Positions 7,935 to 16,172 of a DNA stretch of 64,000 bases are shown one piece after another; within the stretch, counting starts at the first letter, position 1, and every line of letters starts with the position of its first letter. Source of the DNA: Novosphingobium cyanobacteriorum. Its GTDB lineage: Bacteria; Pseudomonadota; Alphaproteobacteria; Sphingomonadales; Sphingomonadaceae. The translations under genes and the position numbers were made by a program. Below the pieces are notes generated by a model. It was given only the letters and a program-made list of their open reading frames with translations. It had not been told where the DNA came from and made no database searches. The stretch lies in NCBI RefSeq assembly GCF_029436685.1, contig NZ_JAROCY010000016.1, forward strand, positions 54,860 to 118,859. The letters are read 5' to 3'.

Positions 7935-9659
7935 ATGATCAAGCGGCTTCTGGCGGGTGCGGCGATGGCGGTGGCGTTTGCCTCGCCTGCGCTGGCGAAG
8001 GAGCAGGTGGACCTGATCCTGCATCACGCGCGCGTGCTGACGGTGGACAGGGACTTCACCGTGAAGACGGCGGTGGCGGTGAAGGGCGAGCGCATCGTTG
8101 CCACCGGGGGCGAGGACCTGCTGGAGCAGTTTGACGCGGCCAAGGTGGTGGATCTGGGCGGGCGCACGGTGATGCCCGGCTTCATCGACGCGCACCTGCA
8201 TCCCTTTCCGGTGGCACCGTCCGACATTCCGGTGGCGCAGGCCAAGTCCGTGGCCGAAGTGCAGGCGATGCTGCGCGAAAAGGCCAAGCTGCTGGGGCCG
8301 GGCAAGTGGATCACCGGATATGGCTGGCAGGAATCGAACCTGGCGGAAAACCGCAACCTTACCCGCGCGGACCTGGATGTGGCGGCGCCGAACAACCCGG
8401 TTATGCTGACGCGCGCGGGATCGCATTCGTCGGTGTCCAACTCGATGGCGCTGAAGATCGCGGGGATCGACCGCAACACGCCCGATCCCAAATCAGGCCT
8501 GATCGAGCATGACGCCAGCGGCGAGCCCAACGGGATCATCCGCGAACGCTTTGACCTGGTGAAGAAGTTCATCCCGCAGCCGACCTGGGCCGAAATGAAG
8601 ATGCCCTATGTCGCGTGGCTGAAAAGCATCCTGGCGCTGGGCATCACCAGCTTCTGGGACGCCAGTGGCACCATCGACGACGAGCCGGTAGGGCAGGGCG
8701 GGGTGAAGCCGACCAAGAACGGCGACCTGTTCGGCGGGCCGAACATGACCTTTCGCCGGGCGCGCGAGATCTATGCCGAATATGGCGCGGATCTGCCGCG
8801 CGTGACCATGTACATCTCCTATCCCGGGGCGGAGCGGCTGAAGGCCTTCCCCCACACCAGCGGATATGGCGACAACCGCGTGCGGCTGGGCGCGATTGGC
8901 GAAAGCGCGGTGGACGGCGGCTTTACCGGGCCGACGGCGTGGCTGCTGGCCGATTACAAGGGGCAGCCTGGCTTCCGCGGCAAGGGCCGCTTCACCGATG
9001 CCGAACTGCAGGACATGGTGGATACCGCCAACCGGCTGGGCTGGCAGCTGGGCCTGCACTGCATTGGCGATGCCGCGATCGTGCAGACCATCGACGCCTA
9101 TGCCAAATCGCTCGACGCCATTCCCGATCCCAACCACAAGATGGAGGACAGGCGCTGGTTCACCGACCATTTCACCATCATGCCGCCCGACGAGACGATG
9201 GCGAAAATGGCGAGCCATTCGATCTGGATCGCGCAGCAGCCGAACTTCCTCTACAACCTGGAAGACCGGTACATGCAGGTGCTGGACGATTGGCGGCTGG
9301 CGCACAACAACCCGGTGCACACGCCGGCGCACAAGTTCGGCATCTTCACCGCGTTTTCCAGCGACAACCTGCCGGTGGGGCCGCTGGTGGGGCTTTATGC
9401 CGCGATCACCCGGCGGGGGCCGAGCGGGGCGGTGCACGGCGCCGAGGAAGCGGTGAGCCGGGCCGAGGCGATCCGCATGTATACCGCCAACGGTGCGTTC
9501 CTCTCTCGCGAGGAGGCCGAGAAGGGCACGCTGGAACCGGGCAAGCTGGCCGACATGATCGTGCTGCCGTTCGATCCGCTGACCGCGCCGGAAGACGTCT
9601 TCCTGAACGGCAAGGTGGACATGACCTTCGTTGGCGGAAAACTGGTCTATTCGCGTTGA
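7935..9659 (+). CDS. Exported amidohydrolase family 3 (YtcJ-like) metal-dependent hydrolase
   Basis: 574 residues from ATG 7935 with a GGGGG ribosome site. A classical signal peptide (MIKRLLAGAAMAVAFASPALA) directs it to the periplasm. The amidohydrolase metal motif DAHLHP gives His 87 and His 89; LGLHCIGDAA and FSSDNLPVGP supply the other expected metal-side residues. The fold and length fit YtcJ-type proteins, which hydrolyse N-acyl or related C-N bonds; the natural substrate is unknown. A candidate operator shared with the amine dehydrogenase operons lies just upstream, so it may release amines from amides. The permease gene follows 53 bases later. Confidence 0.9.
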   Translation: MIKRLLAGAAMAVAFASPALAKEQVDLILHHARVLTVDRDFTVKTAVAVKGERIVATGGEDLLEQFDAAKVVDLGGRTVMPGFIDAHLHPFPVAPSDIPVAQAKSVAEVQAMLREKAKLLGPGKWITGYGWQESNLAENRNLTRADLDVAAPNNPVMLTRAGSHSSVSNSMALKIAGIDRNTPDPKSGLIEHDASGEPNGIIRERFDLVKKFIPQPTWAEMKMPYVAWLKSILALGITSFWDASGTIDDEPVGQGGVKPTKNGDLFGGPNMTFRRAREIYAEYGADLPRVTMYISYPGAERLKAFPHTSGYGDNRVRLGAIGESAVDGGFTGPTAWLLADYKGQPGFRGKGRFTDAELQDMVDTANRLGWQLGLHCIGDAAIVQTIDAYAKSLDAIPDPNHKMEDRRWFTDHFTIMPPDETMAKMASHSIWIAQQPNFLYNLEDRYMQVLDDWRLAHNNPVHTPAHKFGIFTAFSSDNLPVGPLVGLYAAITRRGPSGAVHGAEEAVSRAEAIRMYTANGAFLSREEAEKGTLEPGKLADMIVLPFDPLTAPEDVFLNGKVDMTFVGGKLVYSR

Positions 9660-9712
9660 CCGTGGCGGTGGGCGTGGCCAGACTGCATGACTGAAATATC
9701 GGGGACAACTGC

Positions 9713-11095
9713 TTGACCGCCCACCATGCCGACCGGCCTTCGGGCCTTGCCGCCTCGCTGAAATCACGCCACGTTTCGATGATCGCCATCGGGGGGATCA
9801 TCGGGGCGGGGCTGTTCGTGGGATCGAGCACATCGATCTCGCAGATCGGGCCGGCGGTGCTGGTCAGCTATGCCATGGCCGGAACGGTGATCCTGCTGGT
9901 CATGCGCATGCTGAGTGAGATGGCCAGCCGCCACCCCGGCGCGGGATCGTTCACCGAACTGGTGCGGCTGGGGCTGGGTGACCGGGCGGGCTTCGTCTGC
10001 GGGTGGCTCTACTGGTACTTCTGGGTCGTCGTCGTGGCGATCGAGGCGATTGCCGGGGCGGTGATCATCCACGGCTGGATCCCCGCGATGCCGGTGTGGC
10101 TGATCGGTTCGGTGCTGCTGGCCGGGCTGACGGGCGTGAACCTGCTTTCGGCCAAGTCCTATGGCGAGTTCGAGTTCTGGCTGTCGCTGACCAAGGTGGG
10201 GGCGATCATCGGCTTCATCCTGGTGGCCGGTGCCTGGGCCTTTGGCCTGACATCGCCGAACGGACCGACCTTTGGCAACCTGGTGGCGCACGGCGGCTTT
10301 GCGCCCAAGGGCTGGGGTGCGGCGATTGCCGGCGTGACGAGCGTGATCTTTGCGCTGTGCGGCGCGGAGATCGCCACGGTGGCCGCCGCCGAGGCGCACG
10401 AGCCGGCCAAGGTGATCGCCAAGCTGACCGCCAGCATCGCCACGCGCATCCTGCTGTTCTACGTGCTTTCGATCGGACTGATCGTTTCGGTGATGCCGTG
10501 GAATGCGGTGAAGGCGGGGGTATCGCCGTTCGCGCAGGCGCTGGACGCCATGCACATTCCCCATGCGGCGGACCTGATGAACCTGCTGGTGTTGGTGGCG
10601 GTCACCTCGTGCCTCAATTCGGGCATGTATGTGTCATCCCGCGTGCTCTACGTGCTGGCGGACAAGGGCGATGCGCCGCGCGCACTGGCACCGCTGAGCC
10701 GCAGCGCGGTGCCAGTGCGCTCCACGCTGATCGCCAGCGCCTTTGCCTATGCCGCGCTGGCCGCTTCCGTTCTCTCGCCCGAGCTGGTGTTCAGTTATCT
10801 GGTCAATGCATCGGGCGCGTTGATGATCTTCATCTACATGTTCGTGTGCCTGTCACAGCTGGCCATGCGGCGGCGCGCTGGCACGCAGGGAGCGACCATC
10901 CTGATGTGGTGGCACCCCTATGGCGCGTGGGTGACCTTTGCCGCGATGGGGGCAGTGCTGGCGGCGATGGCCTTCCGCCCCGGATCGCGGGTGGAACTGG
11001 TTAGCAGCCTTGTGGTGCTGGGCATCGCGCTTGCGGGATCGTTCGCCGGGCGCGATCGGTCCAATCACGCCATGGCGGCGCGCACGTCCGGATAG
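9713..11095 (+). CDS. APC-superfamily amino acid/GABA permease
   Basis: 460 residues, about twelve hydrophobic segments. The N-terminal KSRHVSMIAIGGIIGAGLF is the signature of the GABA/aromatic amino-acid permease branch of the APC superfamily. The start is a TTG at 9713, preceded by GGGGA; no better ATG precedes the conserved part. It is an inner-membrane symporter, likely for an amino acid or amine-derived acid. The last 31 bases overlap the 3' end of the aminotransferase on the opposite strand. It probably follows the amidohydrolase in one transcript. Confidence 0.9.
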   Translation: MTAHHADRPSGLAASLKSRHVSMIAIGGIIGAGLFVGSSTSISQIGPAVLVSYAMAGTVILLVMRMLSEMASRHPGAGSFTELVRLGLGDRAGFVCGWLYWYFWVVVVAIEAIAGAVIIHGWIPAMPVWLIGSVLLAGLTGVNLLSAKSYGEFEFWLSLTKVGAIIGFILVAGAWAFGLTSPNGPTFGNLVAHGGFAPKGWGAAIAGVTSVIFALCGAEIATVAAAEAHEPAKVIAKLTASIATRILLFYVLSIGLIVSVMPWNAVKAGVSPFAQALDAMHIPHAADLMNLLVLVAVTSCLNSGMYVSSRVLYVLADKGDAPRALAPLSRSAVPVRSTLIASAFAYAALAASVLSPELVFSYLVNASGALMIFIYMFVCLSQLAMRRRAGTQGATILMWWHPYGAWVTFAAMGAVLAAMAFRPGSRVELVSSLVVLGIALAGSFAGRDRSNHAMAARTSG

Positions 11096-12453
11096 TCCAG
11101 CAGCTTGTCCAGGGTGGTGTGGACGCGGGCGAAGATATCGTCCATCTCGCCTTCGGTGCAGCACAGGGCCGGGGCGAAGCCGAGGCCGCCGTTGGCGAAG
11201 CAGCGCACGATCAGGCCTTCGTTCCAGCTGAGCTGCGCCAGCCTGCCGCCGATGTCGAGGTCATAGGCGAAGTTGGTCTTTGCCGCCTTGTCGTTGACCA
11301 GTTCGATCGCGCCGAGCATGCCGCGCCAGCGCACGTCGCCCACCAGTGGGTGGTCCTTCACCCGCTCCATGTGTTCGGCAAAGCGCAGGCCGGTCTTCTC
11401 GCCATTGGCCAGCAGGCCGTTCTGGTAAAGCCGCAGGCATTCCAGCGCGACCGCGGCGCTGACCGGGTGGGCGGAATAGGTGTAGCCATGGCCGATCGGC
11501 ATGCTCTCTGCCGCGCCATCGGCGATGCCCTGGTAGATGTGATCGGCCAACATCACCGCGCCCATCGGCATGTAACCGCCGGTCAAGCCCTTGGCCATGG
11601 TCATCAGATCGGGCGAGACGCCCTCGGCATTGCTGGCGAACATCGGCCCGGTGCGGCCGAAGGCGGTGATGACCTCGTCCACTACCATCAGGATGTCGAG
11701 CCGTGTGCAGGCCTCGCGCATGGCCTTGAGCCAGCCGACCGGGGGCACGATGACACCGCCCGAGCCTTGGATCGGTTCGCAGAAGAAGGCCGCGACCTTG
11801 TCTGACCCGCCCAGTTCGGCAACCTTTGCTTCCAGCGCGGCAACACTGGCGGCGATCAGCGCCTGCGGGTCATCGCCCGCAGGGTGGCGATAGGGAAAGG
11901 GGGAGGGGATGTGGTGCTGCCAGCGCAAGGGCAGGTCGAAGCCGCGCTGCATGTGCGGCAGCGCGGTGAGGCCTGCGCCCGTGCTCGAAGAGCCGTGGTA
12001 GCCGTTGACCTGCGCGATGAACTGCTTCTTTTCCGGGCGGCCGGTGGCGTTCATGTAATGCACGATATAGCGGATGGCGCTGTCCACCGCGTCAGACCCG
12101 CCGAGGGTGAAATAGACGTGATCGAGACCGGCGGGGGCGAGCGCGGTCAGTTCGCCCGCAAGCTGGATTGCCGCTTCGCAGCCGAAGCCGAAGAAGCCGG
12201 TGGCGTAGGGCAGCTTGCGCATCTGTTCGGTGGCGACTTCGACGATGCTGTCCTGCCCATAGCCCACATTCACGCACCACAGCCCGGCGAAGGCATCGAG
12301 CAGCTGCCGCCCGTCCACATCGGTCAGCCACATGCCCTTGCCGGATTCAAGGATGCGCACGCCGGCCTTTTCATGGCCGCGGAAGGACATGACCGGGTGG
12401 ATCAGGTGGTCGCGGTCGATCTCGATCAGCGAGCGGTTGGGAATGGCGTTCAT
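11065..12453 (-). CDS. Class III aminotransferase (putrescine/omega-amine:pyruvate type), last gene of the aau operon
   Basis: 462 residues. Motifs: FAGLWCVNVGYG, TLGGSDAVDSAIR, MVVDEVITAFGRTG and MAKGLTGGYMP with the Schiff-base Lys at about 288; the HGYTYSAHPVSAAVALE segment is typical of SpuC-like enzymes. Its ATG overlaps the stop of the MocA-like gene by four bases (ATGA), so it is translated as the distal gene of the amine dehydrogenase operon. It may recycle the amino group of amines or convert side products. It overlaps the permease gene tail-to-tail by 31 bases. Confidence 0.93.
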   Translation of the reverse strand: MNAIPNRSLIEIDRDHLIHPVMSFRGHEKAGVRILESGKGMWLTDVDGRQLLDAFAGLWCVNVGYGQDSIVEVATEQMRKLPYATGFFGFGCEAAIQLAGELTALAPAGLDHVYFTLGGSDAVDSAIRYIVHYMNATGRPEKKQFIAQVNGYHGSSSTGAGLTALPHMQRGFDLPLRWQHHIPSPFPYRHPAGDDPQALIAASVAALEAKVAELGGSDKVAAFFCEPIQGSGGVIVPPVGWLKAMREACTRLDILMVVDEVITAFGRTGPMFASNAEGVSPDLMTMAKGLTGGYMPMGAVMLADHIYQGIADGAAESMPIGHGYTYSAHPVSAAVALECLRLYQNGLLANGEKTGLRFAEHMERVKDHPLVGDVRWRGMLGAIELVNDKAAKTNFAYDLDIGGRLAQLSWNEGLIVRCFANGGLGFAPALCCTEGEMDDIFARVHTTLDKLLDYPDVRAAMA

Positions 12454-13031
12454 GCGATCCTCGTAGTGGCAAGCAGGGCTTCGGCCCGGGCAAGATCCCC
12501 GGGCGTGTCGATATCCAGTTCCGCGTCGGGCGGAAGGCGGAAGTGCGGGGCATCATGCAGCAGCGCGCCGGCACCCCGGTCTCCGGAAAGCGCCATCAGG
12601 GCCGGAAAGTGCTGTGACCCGAATATCGCCGGGGGCAGGCGCAGGTCACCGTGGCTGCTGGCGATGCGATCGCCATCGAATGCAGAGGCGAGCGCGGCGA
12701 AATGGCTGGTGGGAACAAGCGGCATGTCTGCCAGCGCGATCATTGCCGCCCGCGCACCGGTGGCCTGCGCGGCGGCGACGCCGAGGGCCAGCGAGCGCGA
12801 TTGCGGGGCATCGGGCGGATCGAGCGGAAGGCAGGTGTAGCTGTCCAGAAGGGCCGATCCGGGGGCGATCACCGCGATGCGGGCGGCAAAGGGGAGTGGG
12901 GCCAGCTGGTGCATGGTGCGGGCAAGAACGGTCTCGCCGGCCAGCATGGCGCCAAGCTTGCCGACACCAAAGCGTTCGCTGCGCCCTGCTGCGAGCAGGA
13001 CGAGCACAATACCGCGCAGGTCAGAGGACAT
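12450..13031 (-). CDS. MocA/MobA-like molybdenum cofactor nucleotidyltransferase
   Basis: 193 residues from the ATG at 13031, which overlaps the xdhC stop by 11 bases; a longer frame to 13064 is less likely. The N-terminus LVLLAAGRSERFG with a following Lys is the nucleotide-binding loop of MobA/MocA/IspD-type transferases, and ALADMPLV is the second conserved motif. MocA adds CMP to molybdopterin for xanthine-dehydrogenase/aldehyde-oxidase-type enzymes. The adjoining xdhC gene and the IorAB enzyme 6 kb away make cytidylyl transfer for those hydroxylases the likely job. Confidence 0.88.
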   Translation of the reverse strand: MSSDLRGIVLVLLAAGRSERFGVGKLGAMLAGETVLARTMHQLAPLPFAARIAVIAPGSALLDSYTCLPLDPPDAPQSRSLALGVAAAQATGARAAMIALADMPLVPTSHFAALASAFDGDRIASSHGDLRLPPAIFGSQHFPALMALSGDRGAGALLHDAPHFRLPPDAELDIDTPGDLARAEALLATTRIA

Positions 13032-13923
13032 GTGCGACGGCGTGCCCGGTCCATTGCCGCGCACCGGCGCAGGCGTGATAGTCCTGCACCACCTCGGCCA
13101 GGATCGAGAGCGCCAGCGTGGCCGGATCGCGCGTGCCGGGGATCAGGCCAATGGTGCCGCGCAGCGCCGCGATGCGACCCTCCGGCACGCCCGCAGCACG
13201 CAATGTTTGCACACGGGCGCGGTGGGTGCGACGGCTGCCTACGGCGCCGTGATAATACGCCGGCAGAGCCAGCGCCTGTGGCAGCAGGAACTCTTCCCAG
13301 TCACGATCGTGGAACAGGAAAGTCACCGCGGTCCAGGCATCGCCCGCCACATCGGGCAGGCGCTCGCGCATCTTCATCGGCCGGATGCCGTCGGTGCGAT
13401 GCAGGTCGGTTTCGGGGGCGAAGGCTTCGACTTCCAGCCCCCATGCGCGCGCCAGGCGGACCAGTGCGACCAGATCCTCGCCATGGCCGAAGGCGAGGAG
13501 GCGGGGCGCGGGGCGATATTCCTGCCGCCATGTGCCGAGGTCCAGCACTGCGGCCTCGCGCCGATGCAGCGCGGCGAGAACCGCATCGATGGCAGCGGAA
13601 TCGGGCCGCGGGGTGAACAGCAGGTCAATCCCGCCGCCGCAGGGCAGGCGCAGGTCGATATAGGGTGAGCCTGAGCCATAGCGCACCGTGCGCGGTTCGC
13701 CGCCTTCCAGCACGGCCTGTGCCTCTTCAATCACGGCGCGTTCAACGCAACCGCCGGAGAAGGAGCCGACCGTGCGGCCGTCCGCCAGCACCGCCATCTG
13801 CGTGCCGATGCTGCGGGAGGAAGAGCCTGCGATGGCGGTGAGGGTGACCAGCGTCCCCGCCACGCCTGCCCGCGCGCCTTCAGCCAGCAGGCGCAGGGCA
13901 TCCGCGGGGAAAGCAGCGATCAC
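13021..13923 (-). CDS. xdhC: XdhC/CoxI-family molybdenum cofactor insertion chaperone
   Basis: 300 residues. The N-terminal XdhC/CoxI domain shows TAIAGSSSRSIGTQMAV and GSFSGGCVERAVIEEA; the C-terminal Rossmann domain has LAFGHGEDLVALVRLA. XdhC proteins bind the molybdenum cofactor, protect it and support its sulfuration before insertion into molybdenum hydroxylases. Its ATG overlaps the cytochrome c stop by four bases and its stop overlaps the MocA-like gene. The placement inside a quinoprotein amine dehydrogenase operon is unusual because that enzyme contains no molybdenum; it points to co-expression with the IorAB-type oxidase. Confidence 0.92.
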   Translation of the reverse strand: MIAAFPADALRLLAEGARAGVAGTLVTLTAIAGSSSRSIGTQMAVLADGRTVGSFSGGCVERAVIEEAQAVLEGGEPRTVRYGSGSPYIDLRLPCGGGIDLLFTPRPDSAAIDAVLAALHRREAAVLDLGTWRQEYRPAPRLLAFGHGEDLVALVRLARAWGLEVEAFAPETDLHRTDGIRPMKMRERLPDVAGDAWTAVTFLFHDRDWEEFLLPQALALPAYYHGAVGSRRTHRARVQTLRAAGVPEGRIAALRGTIGLIPGTRDPATLALSILAEVVQDYHACAGARQWTGHAVAHVL

Positions 13924-14432
13924 TGCGTCTCGCCGGGGTAGAGCAGCTTGATCGATTCAGGCGCGTGGCAGGTCTTCACCACCTGCTTCGCCAGCCGCAG
14001 CCGCTCGGCCGTCAGCGACTTGTCAGACAGGGCGAATTGCCGTTCATACGCCACTTCCTGCGTGGTGAACGGCTTGGTCCCTGCAGGCGCGCTGCCCTGG
14101 CCCAGCACGAAGACGACATAATTCATCATGTCGGCCAGCCGATCGTTGTCGGCGATGCGGCTGTGCGCCACGTTGGGCAGGCGGATCAGGTAGGCGCGCG
14201 CCTCGGGCGTGCACATGAACCAGCCGACCCGGCCCTGCAGCTCGGGCAGCTTGGCCGGTACGGTATCGCCCTTCACACCGTGGCAGCCGGCGCAGTTTTC
14301 GATGTAATCGATCCTCGCCTGTTCCGGATCGACCAGGATCGAGGCCGGATCGGGCTGCGAAGGCGCGGCGTGCCCGGCAAATGCAACCGCCAGTGCAAGA
14401 CCCGCAAAAGCTACCTTCAACCCCTTCTTCAT
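13920..14432 (-). CDS. Periplasmic monohaem c-type cytochrome, probable electron acceptor
   Basis: 170 residues with signal peptide (MKKGLKVAFAGLALAVAFAGHA). One haem motif CAGCH (Cys 47, Cys 50, His 51); Met residues around 74 and 101-102 are candidates for the sixth ligand. It directly follows the light-chain gene (12-base gap). The aromatic amine dehydrogenase (aau) cluster of Alcaligenes faecalis carries a small periplasmic monohaem cytochrome gene in the same place, so electron transfer from the quinone cofactor is the inferred role. Confidence 0.88.
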   Translation of the reverse strand: MKKGLKVAFAGLALAVAFAGHAAPSQPDPASILVDPEQARIDYIENCAGCHGVKGDTVPAKLPELQGRVGWFMCTPEARAYLIRLPNVAHSRIADNDRLADMMNYVVFVLGQGSAPAGTKPFTTQEVAYERQFALSDKSLTAERLRLAKQVVKTCHAPESIKLLYPGETQ

Positions 14433-14444
14433 TGTCAGATCCGA

Positions 14445-14987
14445 TCAGGCCGCACCCACCAGAACCGCTGTGGAGCAGTGGTATTCCATGCTGGTGGTGC
14501 CGAAGCACCAGATGATATCGTTGTTCAATTGCGGGGTATAGAGCTGCGTTTCGCGATCGGTGTTGTTGCAATCGCACTTCGCGCAGTAAGCCTTTCCGCA
14601 GCAATCGCGGTAGGCGATCAGATAGGCCTTGCCATCTTCCGGATTGATGCAGGTGCCGACCCACGAAACGGGGGACGGTTCAGCGCCCGGCGGGCAGGTG
14701 TGGACCCCACCGCCGCAGCAGGTGCACAGTGAACCGTCGATCGCGCAGTAACGCCAGTAGTTGCACTTGGTGTCGTCAGCGGTCTGTGCCGTGCGGGCGA
14801 ACAGTGTCTTCGTTTCGGGCGAGCGGTCGGGCTTGGCTGCTTCCGCGCGACTGACGGGCAGCAGCGGGAACACCGGCGCCGCCACCAGCGCCGCGCCAAA
14901 GCGCGCCAGCATCCCGCGGCGCGAGGTGCCGCCGGCGAAGCGCCGCAGCATCTTTTCGCCCAGCGCGTCAGGATCGAACTTCTTCAT
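14445..14987 (-). CDS. aauA: Amine dehydrogenase light chain, TTQ-bearing (aromatic amine dehydrogenase type)
   Basis: 180 residues from the ATG at 14987, chosen because AGGGG lies upstream; an in-frame ATG at 15014 sits almost on the previous stop. A long twin-arginine leader (SRRGMLARFGAALVAA) precedes the mature chain. The cysteine-rich body matches methylamine/aromatic amine dehydrogenase light chains: CNYWRYC, SWVGTC, YRDCCG, IIWCFG. By alignment with Paracoccus MADH, Trp 109 and Trp 160 should crosslink to tryptophan tryptophylquinone, and Asp 84 and Asp 128 match the conserved active-site aspartates. The enzyme oxidises primary amines to aldehydes in the periplasm. Confidence 0.96.
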   Translation of the reverse strand: MKKFDPDALGEKMLRRFAGGTSRRGMLARFGAALVAAPVFPLLPVSRAEAAKPDRSPETKTLFARTAQTADDTKCNYWRYCAIDGSLCTCCGGGVHTCPPGAEPSPVSWVGTCINPEDGKAYLIAYRDCCGKAYCAKCDCNNTDRETQLYTPQLNNDIIWCFGTTSMEYHCSTAVLVGAA

Positions 14988-15023
14988 CGCCAAATCCCCT
15001 GTTGTCCAATCCAATGCGGCCGA

Positions 15024-15626
15024 TCAGGCCAGCTCGGCCTTCATGCCCTTGATATAATCCTGCACGCTGCGCACGCCCATTTCGTGCGCGATCACCAGGC
15101 TTTCGAGATGTTCGCGGCTGTTCACCAGCCCCTTTGACAGGATCACGCCATCGGCATCGAGCAGCACCGCATAGGGGAGCTTGCCCACTTCGAAGGCCTG
15201 GCCGACATCGGGCCCGTTGATGAACTGATAGCCTGAAAGGCCGTGCGCTTCGATCATGCCGCGCTGCACCTGTTCGCTGTCATCCCCCACGAACACCAGC
15301 TGCACGCGTTCATCGCGGGCAAAGCTCTTGGCCATGGGGATCAGGTTCTTGCACAGCGGGCAGGTGGCCGAAACGAACATCAGCAGCCGCAGCGCCGCGC
15401 CCGGCGCCGCGCCGCCGACGGTGACCGCCGCGCCATCAATGGTCCTGGCCGGGATCGCCGGGGCGGTTGCGCCCACCTTGGGGCCGCCCGCGGTAGTCAG
15501 CGCGCCGGCCGGGGCCACGCGCATGTGCAGCACGCCCACCTGCCGCGCGAGCGCAAGCATGGCCACACCCAGCACGAGGATCACGATCCATGAAATCACC
15601 TGCGAAACGATCAGCGTCGTCAACAT
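15024..15626 (-). CDS. aauD: MauD/AauD thioredoxin-like protein for light-chain disulfide formation
   Basis: 200 residues: an N-terminal membrane anchor (about 8-25, VISWIVILVLGVAMLALA) and a periplasmic thioredoxin fold with VSATCPLCKNL, giving a CxxC pair. MauD is needed for the six disulfides of the TTQ light chain. It starts three bases after the mauE-like gene ends and is followed by the light-chain gene, the order seen in mau and aau operons. Confidence 0.93.
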   Translation of the reverse strand: MLTTLIVSQVISWIVILVLGVAMLALARQVGVLHMRVAPAGALTTAGGPKVGATAPAIPARTIDGAAVTVGGAAPGAALRLLMFVSATCPLCKNLIPMAKSFARDERVQLVFVGDDSEQVQRGMIEAHGLSGYQFINGPDVGQAFEVGKLPYAVLLDADGVILSKGLVNSREHLESLVIAHEMGVRSVQDYIKGMKAELA

Positions 15627-15629
15627 CGC

Positions 15630-16172
15630 TTATCTCCGGGAAGCGGACAGCGGCGAGGCGGAGAGCGCCGCCAGACCGTTGAACAGCAGGTACAGTACGA
15701 ACAGCACCGTTCCGCCCGCGGCCGCCAGCGCCAGCGTGGCCAGGGTGGGTGATGGCGCCGGCAGAAGGCGGGGCGCCAGAAGCGCCGCAAGCACGAGATT
15801 GCGCCCGATCAGCAGGCGCGAAAGGGGCTGGCGCAGCTGCGATCGGCCACACCCGCAATCGATATGGCTGCGACCGCGACGGATGTTGATCTCCATCGCC
15901 AGCGCGAAAAGGACCAGCATCGCGGCCGCAACCGGAGCGGCCACGCGCAGGCCGGCAAGCAGCGCCACCGCCAGGCCAAGCTCCACGAAAGGCAGGGCCG
16001 CCGCGAATGGCGCCACCGCTGCATCGGGCAGCAGGCGATAGTTGGCGACCACGCCGGGCACCAGTTCGCGATGGCGCACCTTGGCAAGGCCGGCCTGCAG
16101 GAAGACCAGCCCCACGCCAACGGAGGCGACGAGGCCTCCCGTGGCGAGGCCGGCTTCCATGGCGCTGGTCAC
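15630..16172 (-). CDS. aauE: MauE/AauE membrane protein for light-chain maturation
   Basis: 180 residues, four to five hydrophobic segments, DoxX/MauE-like: VFLQAGLAKVRHRELVPGVVANYRLLP and a paired-Cys segment SHIDCGCGRSQL. MauE acts with MauD in export, folding and disulfide formation of the small subunit. Its ATG overlaps the heavy-chain stop by four bases, consistent with translational coupling. Confidence 0.92.
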   Translation of the reverse strand: MTSAMEAGLATGGLVASVGVGLVFLQAGLAKVRHRELVPGVVANYRLLPDAAVAPFAAALPFVELGLAVALLAGLRVAAPVAAAMLVLFALAMEINIRRGRSHIDCGCGRSQLRQPLSRLLIGRNLVLAALLAPRLLPAPSPTLATLALAAAGGTVLFVLYLLFNGLAALSASPLSASRR